A stretch of 57,669 bases of DNA. Origin: CAZYTO01 sp964650405. Lineage in GTDB: Bacteria > Acidobacteriota > Thermoanaerobaculia > Gp7-AA8. Positions within the stretch are counted from its first letter, which is position 1. Each line of letters starts with the position of its first letter. The translations under genes were made by a program, and so were the position numbers. The stretch is from contig CAZYTO010000004.1 of the NCBI GenBank assembly GCA_964650405.1, forward strand, positions 1-57,669, in the 5' to 3' direction. Below, in pieces: positions 8,570 through 16,213 of this stretch. The notes beneath the pieces were generated by a model, which was not told where the DNA came from, did no database searches, and was given only the letters and a program-made list of their open reading frames with translations.

Positions 8570-9139
8570 TCAGCCTGGCACACCCATCGCCCCCTCCAGC
8601 GCCGCAAGCCGCCGCTTTCGTCCGCCCTGCACTTCGACCACCCGCAGAGAGGCGCGGAGGAGGTCGTACTCATTGCCGGCGATGAGCTCGAGCAGCCGGT
8701 CGTTCATGGCGTCGCGCAGCTCCAGGTCCTCGGACTCCGGCGCGTCGATTCCGTCAGCATCCTCGAGCGGAAGCACGATGAGCAGGTCGACGTGCTCCAT
8801 GCCGAGCCGCGCCACCTCGGCGGCCCCTTCGACGAGCGACTTCGCCCGCCGGTCGCGCCCGAGGTCGTCCAGCGCGAGGAGGTAGGCGAGAAAATCGACC
8901 GGGCAGCGCTCGGCGATCACCCGCGCTCCCGTCCGGTAGGTTCGCAGCCGCTCCACCGACACTTCGAGCTGCCGGTAGAAATCGGCCCCGTCCGGCTCCT
9001 CGGACAGGCTCTCGTTGTAGACCTCCACGAGCCACTCCCACGGCTCCGGCTCGTGGACGTAGTCCCGATGCGCCGCCAGGAAATCACCGGCGAGCGTGCT
9101 CTTTCCGGAGCAGTGGGTACCGGAGATGGCGATTCTCAC
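8570..9139 (-). CDS. P-loop ATPase/kinase-like protein
   Basis: A 189-aa protein beginning MRIAISGTHCSGKSTLAGDF, a Walker A motif at residues 7-15. A second acidic strand (HVDLLIVLPLEDADGID) and the RCPVDFLAYLLALD segment resemble small AAA/NadR-type kinases that phosphorylate small molecules. No specific substrate motif is visible. It stands alone between a convergent terminator and an Spy-like gene in the same direction. Confidence 0.65.
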   Translation of the reverse strand: MRIAISGTHCSGKSTLAGDFLAAHRDYVHEPEPWEWLVEVYNESLSEEPDGADFYRQLEVSVERLRTYRTGARVIAERCPVDFLAYLLALDDLGRDRRAKSLVEGAAEVARLGMEHVDLLIVLPLEDADGIDAPESEDLELRDAMNDRLLELIAGNEYDLLRASLRVVEVQGGRKRRLAALEGAMGVPG

Positions 9140-9171
9140 GCAGAGCGGAACTTACTACAGAGCGCGCCCGT

Positions 9172-9612
9172 TCACATCAGCCCGACGGCCCTGAATGGCG
9201 GGATGGCCGCTTCGATCTGACCGGCCTGCCGGACGAACTGCAGACGGTCCAGTTGTTCCTGCGAGAGCAGCGCCTCGAAGGAAGCGGCGGCGCCCTGGGC
9301 AATGGCGGCAAGCTGCTTCTGCCCGGCATGGATGTCGAGAAGCAGGCTGCCGGCGGCTGTCGCATCCGCGGCCGGCGAATCGAGGAGCTTGCCCAGCGCT
9401 TCCTGGCTGGCCTGTACTTTGGCGGCGACCGGTTGCATGGCCGCATTCCGCGTCTCGATCATCCCGACCAGCGCCGCGGTCTGATCGTCCGTCAGTTGCA
9501 GGAACGTCCTGACGAAGACGATCGGCGGCGGCAGGGGCTCGTCGGCCCGGGTAACGGGAGCGGCGAGCAGCATCAGCAGTGAGGCGGCAACGGCAAGGCG
9601 TATCGTTTTCAT
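9172..9612 (-). CDS. Periplasmic Spy/LTxxQ-like protein
   Basis: A 146-aa exported helical protein: a signal peptide (MKTIRLAVAASLLMLLAAPV) then long amphipathic helices with LQLTDDQTAALVGMIE and LSQEQLDRLQF, the two LTxxQ-like motifs of Spy/CpxP proteins. Spy-type proteins are periplasmic chaperones or metal/stress sensors. The gene is divergent from a sigma-factor operon that ends in a second LTxxQ protein, so it is a candidate target or accessory sensor of that sigma factor. Confidence 0.65.
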   Translation of the reverse strand: MKTIRLAVAASLLMLLAAPVTRADEPLPPPIVFVRTFLQLTDDQTAALVGMIETRNAAMQPVAAKVQASQEALGKLLDSPAADATAAGSLLLDIHAGQKQLAAIAQGAAASFEALLSQEQLDRLQFVRQAGQIEAAIPPFRAVGLM

Positions 9613-9656
9613 CGAAATCTCCTTCGCGCTCTTGGTGCGATCCGGCGGCGTGTCAT

Positions 9657-10205
9657 ATGACGGCCCTCTTCATGCGACTCAATCCACGAGCGGCGGTGGT
9701 GAACCTGACCGGCCTGGAAGGGCAGATTGAAGACTTGCACCCGGCCAGCTTCGCCTGGGCGCTCGGCCTCTGCGGCCGGGATGCCGACGAAGCGCGCGAG
9801 GTGCTGCAGGAGACGTACTTGAAGATCTATGAAGGAAAGGCGCGATTCGAAGGGCGTTCCAGCCTGAAGACCTGGCTGTTCGCCGTCATCCGCCGGACGG
9901 CGGCGGCACGGCGACGGAGCCGCTGGCTGCGCGAGCTGCGGTTCGTCTTTGTCGACGTGAGCGGCGTGGCCGACGACGCCGACTCCGCCGAGCTCCGGGT
10001 CTTGCATTCCGAGCAGACCTCGGCATTGCTTCAGGCCCTGGCCCACCTGGCCCGGCGCCAGCGCGAGATCATCGAGCTCGTCTTCTACCACGACCTCACC
10101 GTCGAAGAAGCCGCAGACGTCATCGGCGTTTCCGCCGGCACGGCCCGCGTGCACTACCACCGGGCCAAGCAGCGTCTGCTCGCCGAGCTGGGGACCTACG
10201 CATGA
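9657..10205 (+). CDS. ECF-type RNA polymerase sigma factor
   Basis: A 182-aa protein with a region 2 (ALGLCGRDADEAREVLQE, then SLKTWLFAVIRRTA) and a region 4 HTH (LARRQREIIELVFYHDLTVE and IGVSAGTARVHYHRAKQRLL). The ATG at 9657 is used; the longer frame overlaps the divergent gene. The stop overlaps the next start as ATGA. Sigma, short membrane protein and LTxxQ periplasmic protein in a row resemble the cnrH-cnrY-cnrX logic of metal-responsive ECF systems. Confidence 0.85.
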   Translation: MTALFMRLNPRAAVVNLTGLEGQIEDLHPASFAWALGLCGRDADEAREVLQETYLKIYEGKARFEGRSSLKTWLFAVIRRTAAARRRSRWLRELRFVFVDVSGVADDADSAELRVLHSEQTSALLQALAHLARRQREIIELVFYHDLTVEEAADVIGVSAGTARVHYHRAKQRLLAELGTYA

Positions 10206-10543
10206 CCGGCCACGAATCAGAATCAGAGCTCCGCGAGCGCTTTGCCCGCCTGCGCGCCGAGGACCAGCGCACCGTTCCCCGCTTCTCGTGGCAGCCGCGG
10301 CTTCGAGAACCTCGCGTCCGCTGGCGTATGGTCTCCGCCACGGCGACGTTGCTGTTCGTGCTCATCGTTTCCGGGATCGGTCTTCACCGGCGTGCTGCGG
10401 CGACGTTTTCCGAGGCCGACCGCTCCGCCGTCCACGCGCTCGCGGCATGGCACGCCCCTACCGACGTTCTGCTGCGTACACCCGAGAATCAGCTCCTGAC
10501 GACCACGCCCCGCATCCCTGACTTGAAAGGAATCCTCAGATGA
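10202..10543 (+). CDS. Short single-pass membrane protein, probable anti-sigma factor
   Basis: A 113-aa protein. Its first 40 residues are charged and cytoplasmic (SESELRERFARLRAEDQ), one membrane helix spans about 43-62 (MVSATATLLFVLIVSGIGL), and about 50 residues lie outside. It starts in the stop codon of the sigma gene and ends in the start codon of the LTxxQ gene. Size and topology match CnrY-type anti-sigma proteins, which sequester sigma with the N-terminal tail. There is no zinc-binding motif. The role is inferred from context. Confidence 0.65.
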   Translation: MTGHESESELRERFARLRAEDQRTVPRFSWQPRLREPRVRWRMVSATATLLFVLIVSGIGLHRRAAATFSEADRSAVHALAAWHAPTDVLLRTPENQLLTTTPRIPDLKGILR

Positions 10544-10965
10544 AGCTCGCGACGAACCTCGTGCTCACCTCCCTTCTTCTGATCGCGCCGCTCGCCGCCG
10601 CGCAGGCGCCGTCACCCGACAACGATCCCATCGGGCGCTACCTGGTTCCGCCCGACCTGGTGATGAGCCAGTCCGAGCAGATCGGTCTCAACGAAAAGCA
10701 GCGCGCCGCCATCAAGGGCGAGATCCAGAGAATGCAGGCGAAGTTCATCGACGCCCAGTGGGACCTGCAGGAACAGACCGGTAAGATGACGCAACTGCTC
10801 CAGATGTCGCCCGCCGACGAGACGAAGATCCTCGAGCAAGCCGACAGGATCATGGCCCTGGAGCGAGAGATCAAACGCGCGCAACTGACTCTCCTCGTCC
10901 GCATCAAGAACACGCTGACCACCGAACAGGTCGCGAAACTGGAGTCGATGCGGCGGGGAAAGTGA
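10540..10965 (+). CDS. Periplasmic Spy/CnrX-like sensor protein
   Basis: A 141-aa protein with a signal peptide (MKLATNLVLTSLLLIAPLAA) and a helical hairpin body. IGLNEKQRAAIKGEIQRMQ and LTTEQVAKLESMR are LTxxQ-type motifs at both ends of the helices. The start overlaps the upstream stop. By analogy with CnrX it could bind metal or misfolded protein and release the membrane anti-sigma, but the usual His/Cys metal ligands are scarce, so an envelope-stress signal is equally possible. Confidence 0.7.
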   Translation: MKLATNLVLTSLLLIAPLAAAQAPSPDNDPIGRYLVPPDLVMSQSEQIGLNEKQRAAIKGEIQRMQAKFIDAQWDLQEQTGKMTQLLQMSPADETKILEQADRIMALEREIKRAQLTLLVRIKNTLTTEQVAKLESMRRGK

Positions 10966-11012
10966 CCTGGTGTCGGTTCGGGTTTGTGGGGGACGGACAA
11001 TCCTGTCCGTCT

Positions 11013-12275
11013 TCAAGGCTCGTGTTCCGCGATCCGTGCCGCGCGCATGAGCAGGTAGCGCTGCTCCGGCAGGCTGGCCGTGCGCCCGGCCGCGAGGCGG
11101 TACTCGACCACGGCCCGGGCGCGGTCTCCGGCCATCTCCAGCAGGTGCGCCCGGACTGCGTTGAGCCGGTAGTGGCCCGCCAGCTTCCCTTTCGCGTCGA
11201 GCGTCTCCAGCATCTCCAGCCCCGCTTCCGGTCCCAGCACCATGGCCCGGGCGATGGCGTGATTGAGCGTCACCATCGGATTGGCGGACATCCGCTCCAG
11301 CAGTCCGTAGAGTCCGAGGATCTGCGGCCAGTCCGTCTCCTCCACTCGCGGCGCTTCGTCATGGATGGCGGCGATGGCCGCCTGGATCTGGTACAGGCCC
11401 ACCTCTCCCCGCGGTAGCGCATCCGAGACGAGGGCGATGCCTTCCTCGATGGTCCGCCGGTCCCACAGGCTCCGGTCCTGCTCGTCGAGCGGAATCAGCT
11501 CGCCGTCCGGCCCCGTCCGCGCGGCACGACGGGCGTCGGTCAGCAGCATGAGGGCGAGCAGGCCGGTGACCTCCGCATCGTCCGGCAGGGTGTTGTGGAC
11601 CATGCGGGCCAGGCGGATCGCTTCGTTCGAGAGGTCGGTGCGCTGGAGGCTCGGGCCGACACTGCTGCTGTAGCCTTCGTTGAAGATCAGGTAGAGCACG
11701 TGCAGGACGGCGCCGAGCCGTTCGCCGCGCTCGTCCGCATCCGGCATGCGGAACGGCACCCCGGACTTCCGGATGCTCTCCTTGGCCCGGCTGATCCGCT
11801 GGGCCATGGTGGCCTCGGGGACGAGAAACGCATTCGCGATCTCGGCCGTGGTGAGGCCGCCGACGGCCCGGAGCGTCAGCGCGATGGCCGAGGGGCGGGT
11901 GAGGGCGGGGTGGCAGCACATGAACAGCAGGAGCAGCGTGTCGTCCTGATCGCCGGCCGTCTCGGCGTCGGGAGCAGCGGCGAACTGTTCATCGGCGGGC
12001 ACCTGCTGCAGCGCGGCCGTCTCGCGGCGGCGCCGGGCCAGCTCGGTGCGCAGGTGATCCGTCATCCGCCGCGCCGCCACCTGGATCAGCCAGCCGCGCG
12101 GATTGCCGGGCACACCGTCCCGCGGCCACTGCAGGGCAGCCGCCAGCAGCGCTTCCTGGACGGCGTCTTCCGCCGCGCCGAAGTCTCCGAAGCGCCGGAC
12201 CACGGCCCCGAGAACCTGCGGCGCCAGGTCGCGCAGCAGGTTCTCGCCCGTCCCTTCGAGCGGCTCCACCGTCAC
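11013..12275 (-). CDS. ECF42-type sigma factor with C-terminal TPR-like domain
   Basis: A 420-aa sigma factor, far longer than a standard ECF. Region 2 (FGDFGAAEDAVQEALLAA, NPRGWLIQVAARRMTDHLR) and region 4 (LTTAEIANAFLVPEATMAQR, ISRAKESIR) occupy the first 190 residues. The remainder (VLYLIFNEGYSSS and later helices such as HYRLNAVRAHLLEMAGD) is the C-terminal extension that defines the ECF42 group and is needed for its activity. It starts with GTG overlapping the TGA of the DGPF/YCII gene. ECF42 factors lack a classical anti-sigma and are linked to DGPF proteins. Confidence 0.85.
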   Translation of the reverse strand: MTVEPLEGTGENLLRDLAPQVLGAVVRRFGDFGAAEDAVQEALLAAALQWPRDGVPGNPRGWLIQVAARRMTDHLRTELARRRRETAALQQVPADEQFAAAPDAETAGDQDDTLLLLFMCCHPALTRPSAIALTLRAVGGLTTAEIANAFLVPEATMAQRISRAKESIRKSGVPFRMPDADERGERLGAVLHVLYLIFNEGYSSSVGPSLQRTDLSNEAIRLARMVHNTLPDDAEVTGLLALMLLTDARRAARTGPDGELIPLDEQDRSLWDRRTIEEGIALVSDALPRGEVGLYQIQAAIAAIHDEAPRVEETDWPQILGLYGLLERMSANPMVTLNHAIARAMVLGPEAGLEMLETLDAKGKLAGHYRLNAVRAHLLEMAGDRARAVVEYRLAAGRTASLPEQRYLLMRAARIAEHEP

Positions 12276-12673
12276 AATTCGGCGGGCGGCGCGCTCAGCA
12301 CTTCACGCAGCTCGATCTCCAGGTTCAGCGGCACGCCGCCCTTGCCCGGCGCCACCGACACGCGCGCCGCCAGGTCGCAGGCCCGCTGCTGCGATTCGAC
12401 GTCGATGATCCAGTAGCCGGCCAGGAATTCCTTCGATTCCGGGAACGGACCGTCGGTGATCTCCGGCTTGCCGTTCTTCGAGGCCCGGACGAGCTTCGCA
12501 TGCTCCGGCGAGGCCAGCCCCTCGGCGAGGACCCACTCTCCTGCCTCCTGCAGCTCCTTGTTGAACTGCCTCATGAAGGCCATGTGCGCCTTCACATCCT
12601 CGAGCGGCCACGTTCCGATTCCGGCCTTCTCCCACCCCGTACCGGGCACGTGCATCATCATCATGTATTTCAT
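12272..12673 (-). CDS. DGPF/YCII-related protein
   Basis: A 133-aa protein beginning MKYMMMMHVPGTGW and containing the diagnostic ITDGPFPESKEFLAGYWIID stretch of DGPF (YCII-like) proteins. These small ferredoxin-like-fold proteins are the usual genomic partners, and probable targets, of ECF42 sigma factors. The ATG at 12673 has GGAG 7 nt upstream; the longer frame is rejected. Its stop overlaps the sigma start as GTGA, so both proteins are made together. Confidence 0.85.
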   Translation of the reverse strand: MKYMMMMHVPGTGWEKAGIGTWPLEDVKAHMAFMRQFNKELQEAGEWVLAEGLASPEHAKLVRASKNGKPEITDGPFPESKEFLAGYWIIDVESQQRACDLAARVSVAPGKGGVPLNLEIELREVLSAPPAEL

Positions 12674-13115
12674 CGAACTGCTCCTTTCACCCCTGAGTCG
12701 GAGCCCGCGGCGAATTCTCGACGTCGGGCCACGGAATTCTTCACAGTTCCGGACGATCGTCCAATCCACCTCGCGAGGTGGGGAGCCGCAAGACGGGCGT
12801 GAGGCGGCGTGGCGGTTGCTGTGTTGCAGCAGATGCTAAACGGCGGGGCTGCCAAAGCCCCCGTTGTGCGCAGGGTTCGAAGAATTCCCGAATGTCCTCG
12901 GCCAGCAGTTCCCGTCTTCCATCGCCGTGAGTGACATCCCACGGCATCAGTGCGGCGCAGGATAGGGTGACGCATCGTCGGTGCCTACACTTCCCGGCGC
13001 GGCCGCTTCCCTGGTCCTGTCGTCGGACTTGCGACCCTATGTGTCCGAAGGGTGGCATTCCTCTGGTGTATTCTTCGGCATTCCATCGATCGCACCCTTA
13101 AGGAATGACCTGGCA
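12674..13115. other. 442-bp gap between divergent operons
   Basis: No convincing coding sequence is present; short frames on both strands lack ribosome sites and family features. The gap separates the DGPF/ECF42 operon (leftward) from the motor-protease operon (rightward) and should hold both promoters. The only strong signals are two adjacent palindromes near 12751-12781. I could not place a confident -35/-10 pair for the rightward operon. Confidence 0.6.
12751..12781. promoter_or_regulatory. Two adjacent perfect palindromes, candidate operators
   Basis: GGACGATCGTCC (12751-12762) and CCACCTCGCGAGGTGG (12766-12781) are both perfect palindromes, spaced 3 bp apart. They lie about 78 bp upstream of the DGPF start and about 335 bp upstream of the motor-protease operon. 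Dimeric repressor binding is inferred from symmetry. Confidence 0.4.
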
Positions 13116-13547
13116 ATGTCCGGACCGCGTGAGGTTCTGCTCGCAAATCTTCCGCTAATCGAGCAGATCATCTCTTCGATCTGCCGGCGAAAGGGCATGA
13201 ATCCGGACGAGATCGAGGAATTCGCGTCGATCGTCAAGTTGCGGTTGGTCGATAACGACTACGCAATCATTCGGGCCTTCAGGGAGCGCAGCAGTTTCGC
13301 GACGTACATCGCAGCGGTGATCAGCAGGAGTGTCCTCGATCACCGGAACCGTGAATGGGGGAAGTGGCGTGCGTCGACCGAGGCTCAGCGGCTCGGCGAG
13401 ATCGCCGTAAAGCTCGAGCGGATGCTCCACCGTGAGGAGCGTTCATTCGACGATGCTTGTGTCGCGATTCTGGCTCAGCACCGGGATGTTTCGCGCGAGG
13501 AGCTCGAACGGATAGTTGCTCGAGGAGCATCTTCTGGCCGAACTTAG
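13116..13547 (+). CDS. Sigma-70 region 2-like protein (no region 4 seen)
   Basis: A 143-aa protein from the ATG at 13116. LPLIEQIISSICRRKGMNPD, EIEEFASIVKLRLVDNDYAI and FRERSSFATYIAAVISRSVL form a sigma region 2 with the helix that contacts core polymerase and the -10 element. The following segment (LGEIAVKLERMLHREERSFD, DVSREELERIVA) matches the linker of a known family of long sigma factors, but the frame stops before any region 4 HTH. It could be a truncated regulator, a frameshifted full sigma factor, or a stand-alone region 2 protein. It overlaps the next ORF by 32 bases and is the first gene of the motor-protease operon. Confidence 0.7.
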   Translation: MSGPREVLLANLPLIEQIISSICRRKGMNPDEIEEFASIVKLRLVDNDYAIIRAFRERSSFATYIAAVISRSVLDHRNREWGKWRASTEAQRLGEIAVKLERMLHREERSFDDACVAILAQHRDVSREELERIVARGASSGRT

Positions 13548-14078
13548 TGCGCTGACGCCGAATGAAATGCAGTACCGCGATCCGCGGCATCGCAAGCAGC
13601 TCGAGCTCGTGTTCACCGGGCTGGCCGAGCGCTTCGTGCATGAGCAGTTTGGTCTCGTCATCCGCGTGATGAACGTGCGGCGCGATCCGACGCCGCACGA
13701 AATCGCCGCGAATCAGAAGCTCCTCGGCGACGATCTGAGCCGCATTGAAGTGGAATCCAACCGCCGCGATCAGTGGGCCGCGAGCCAGAAACTGGAAAGC
13801 CACGAACACGGCGTACGTTGGCCCACCTGTACGATGTGCGTCGCCATCTCACGACGCAATCGGGTACCGACGACGAGATCGCAGAGCTCGACCGGAAGAT
13901 CGAAGCGGAAAAGGCCGCCCTCCTGCCTCAGGATCTGCCGACCTTCGCTGATGTGCAGCAGAAGCTTCTTCCGGCGCCCCCCTCCGGCGCAACATTGCGC
14001 GACGTAGCGCGCCTGGCCGGTCTCGGGGACCTCTTCACCGGTGAGAAGAAGCAGTTGATCGAAGGAGACACTGAATGA
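13516..14078 (+). CDS. Unknown operon protein, apparent single-base frameshift near 13797
   Basis: No family recognised. One frame starts at TTG 13516 (MLEEHLLAELSALTPNEMQY) and has good coding character to about 13797; from there the adjacent frame carries coding character to a TGA at 14076-14078 that overlaps the next ATG. Adding one A to the AAA run at 13796-13798 joins them into a 187-aa protein (QKLEKPRTRRTLAHLYDVRR across the join). The C-terminal part is charged and helical (DDEIAELDRKIEAEKAALLP). There are no membrane segments. If the frameshift is real, a GTG at 13773 could initiate a shorter 101-aa product instead. Confidence 0.5.
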
Positions 14079-15529
14079 CAGCTGACGTCGCACGGCTCCC
14101 GACGTCGGGCTCGGGCCATGGTCTCGCCAGCACGTCGCCGGCAGGGCTTCTCTGGCGTCCCCAGTTCTGGTTGCGCCAGCGCAAGGTGGTCATTGCCACC
14201 GCCGTATTCGTCATCACACTTCTGATCCTGGCACCATATACCTATGCATCCGCGGGCGGATGGCAATGGCTGTCGGTGCTTGTTCAACTGCTCGCGGGCT
14301 GGGGAACGATCATTGCCGCACGCGCCCTGGCCGTGCTGGAAGTCGAAGTGGCGATCGTTTCCGAAGTGGAGCGCAGGGGCAACACGTACCCTCGCGATCT
14401 CAAGGCCGGCCAGCGGACGCGCATCGATCTGGAGCAGCTCGAAGAGACGATGTTGCCGTCGAATCCCAGCGATCCTCCCCCGGCCATGATTCGTCTCTTT
14501 CAGCACATCTGCAAGGAAGCGCGCGACCGCCGGTTCGAATCGAGCGTGCATGTCATGCAGCCGTATCGCGAAGAGCCCCTCGACGATCTGTTCAAGCTGC
14601 AGAACCTGCAGAAGATCGCTCTCTGGCTTGGAATCCTCGGCACGTTCATCGGCCTCTTGCTCGCCATCGGCGCCGCGGACGTCGACGGCGGGGACTTCGC
14701 CGCGGTCGTCAAGGCGATGTTCAACGGTCTGAAGATCTCGTTCAGCGCCAGTCTGGCCGGGCTGCAGGTCGCGGTCTACCTCGGCGTGCTTCTGCTCCTT
14801 CTGCGGCGCGGCCAGGAGAGCTACTTCAAGCAGATGGAAGGTGCGGTGGTGACCATGCTGTCGCTGGCGCGCAATTCCGTCAACAAGGACGAATACCTCG
14901 CCGAATTCGCACAGATTCGGGAGACCGTCGACGCGCTCACCGACACCGTTTACGGGCACGCGCAGGAAATCAAGGCGCAGACCGACGAGATCCGCGCCGG
15001 CATGGGCCGGCTGGGGGAGGCGAAATCGAGCTTCGACGGATTTCTGCGCCGGATCAGCGCGGCGCAGGATGCGTTCATCGCCGACATCCGCAGCGTCTAT
15101 GACACGATCTCCCTGAAGAACCTGACCGAAACGCTGCAGGCCACGCTGGCACAGTCGACGCGGCTCATGGGGTCGCAACTGGAGCTCTCCTCCCACCAGA
15201 TCGTCAATCGCCTTGGCGATTTCAACGGATCCGTCGAGTCGCTGGCGAAAGCACTCGATCTGCAGGCGCGCGTTTATACGGAGACCGCCAACAAACTCGC
15301 ATTGCAGATCAGCACCGCGAACAACGAGAACATTACCGTGTCGCGCGCCATCGTCACACGGCTGCAGGAGCTGCAGGCGCGTGACAACTCGTCCGTCAGC
15401 GTGATCCGCGCCGACCTGCAGGAGCTATCGCGCCGCGTACAGTCGCTGAGCGCCGCCATCGATCGCACCGGACACTTCGCACCCGGGCCGCGCAGCCTGC
15501 GCGACCTCCTGGCGTGGCTGGTGCGGTAA
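14075..15529 (+). CDS. ZorA/MotA/ExbB-like proton-channel protein with long cytoplasmic tail
   Basis: A 484-aa protein, ATG coupled to the upstream stop and preceded by AAGGAG. Four membrane helices: about 38-58, 65-88, 181-200 and 221-244. TM3 (LWLGILGTFIGLLLAI) carries the ExbB/TolQ/MotA signature with Thr190, and TM4 (GLKISFSASLAGLQVAV) the matching small/hydroxyl residues. A cytoplasmic loop of about 90 residues lies between TM2 and TM3. Residues 245-484 are predicted helical coiled coil (EYLAEFAQIRETVDALTD, RLQELQARDNSSVSVIRADL). MotA and ExbB lack such a tail; ZorA of Zorya defence has one that transmits motor rotation inward. Stator role is family knowledge; the defence role is inference. 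Confidence 0.8.
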   Translation: MTADVARLPTSGSGHGLASTSPAGLLWRPQFWLRQRKVVIATAVFVITLLILAPYTYASAGGWQWLSVLVQLLAGWGTIIAARALAVLEVEVAIVSEVERRGNTYPRDLKAGQRTRIDLEQLEETMLPSNPSDPPPAMIRLFQHICKEARDRRFESSVHVMQPYREEPLDDLFKLQNLQKIALWLGILGTFIGLLLAIGAADVDGGDFAAVVKAMFNGLKISFSASLAGLQVAVYLGVLLLLLRRGQESYFKQMEGAVVTMLSLARNSVNKDEYLAEFAQIRETVDALTDTVYGHAQEIKAQTDEIRAGMGRLGEAKSSFDGFLRRISAAQDAFIADIRSVYDTISLKNLTETLQATLAQSTRLMGSQLELSSHQIVNRLGDFNGSVESLAKALDLQARVYTETANKLALQISTANNENITVSRAIVTRLQELQARDNSSVSVIRADLQELSRRVQSLSAAIDRTGHFAPGPRSLRDLLAWLVR

Positions 15530-15535
15530 GCCGCT

Positions 15536-16201
15536 ATGAGCCGCCTCCACGAAATTCTCTCCGATGACACGAACCAGTTCGGTCCCGGCACCGATCTAAC
15601 CATCTCGATGCTCGCCGTGATGCTCGTGATCGCTCTGATCACGAGTCATCTGTATCAAATTCAGAAAGTGATCGCCGACCAACGTGACGTCCGCATCAAG
15701 TGGATAGAGGAACACAAACCAAAGCCCTGTCCCCAGCCCCCCGTCCCAGCGAAAGAGAGCGAGGGCGGTCACTTCCGGCCGGCCTCGGAGTCCTTCACGG
15801 CGGCCGATTTTTACGCCTATCCGGTCACGCGGCTCGTCAATCCGCACGGCACCGCCGCACGCATCGACGACATCCTCCGCGAATACCGCCGGCTGAAGGG
15901 GGAGTATCCCTTCATCTTCGTAATCGGTCACTCCAATGAGCTCGACGATCCGCGCGCCGCCGACCACAGTTCCCAGGCACGCCAGAAGCGCAACCTCGAG
16001 TACGCCCTGCGCCGCGCCGCTCTGATCGCCGGTCTAATGCAGGAGCGCCTGGAAGCGGGTGAGCTCGATCAGCTCGTTGCCGTCACGACCGGCGAAGCCG
16101 ATCTGCGCAATCCGGATCAGCCGCTGTCGCAGGAAAACGCCTGGGTGGAAGTGATGTTCGGCAAGGAGTGGAAACCACCCTATCGACAGCTCGCCCGATG
16201 A
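15536..16201 (+). CDS. ZorB/MotB-like protein: one TM helix plus OmpA-like domain
   Basis: A 221-aa protein 6 bases after the channel gene. A short cytoplasmic N-terminus leads into one membrane helix (about 21-40, LTISMLAVMLVIALITSHLY) with Asp20 at its start, where MotB, ExbD and ZorB carry the proton-accepting Asp. After a Pro-rich linker (KPKPCPQPPVPAKE) the C-terminal domain resembles OmpA/MotB peptidoglycan-binding folds: FIFVIGHSNE, RNLEYALRRAALIAGLMQ, TTGEADLRN and ENAWVEVMFG. The fold call is by motif order; the sequence is divergent. It should form the stator with the preceding protein. Confidence 0.75.
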   Translation: MSRLHEILSDDTNQFGPGTDLTISMLAVMLVIALITSHLYQIQKVIADQRDVRIKWIEEHKPKPCPQPPVPAKESEGGHFRPASESFTAADFYAYPVTRLVNPHGTAARIDDILREYRRLKGEYPFIFVIGHSNELDDPRAADHSSQARQKRNLEYALRRAALIAGLMQERLEAGELDQLVAVTTGEADLRNPDQPLSQENAWVEVMFGKEWKPPYRQLAR

Positions 16202-16213
16202 GGTGGAAACGTC

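Noticed and set aside
13780..13815. Programmed -1 ribosomal frameshift in the unknown operon ORF
   Set aside because: No X XXY YYZ slippery heptamer in the right frame and no obvious downstream pseudoknot; a missing base is simpler.
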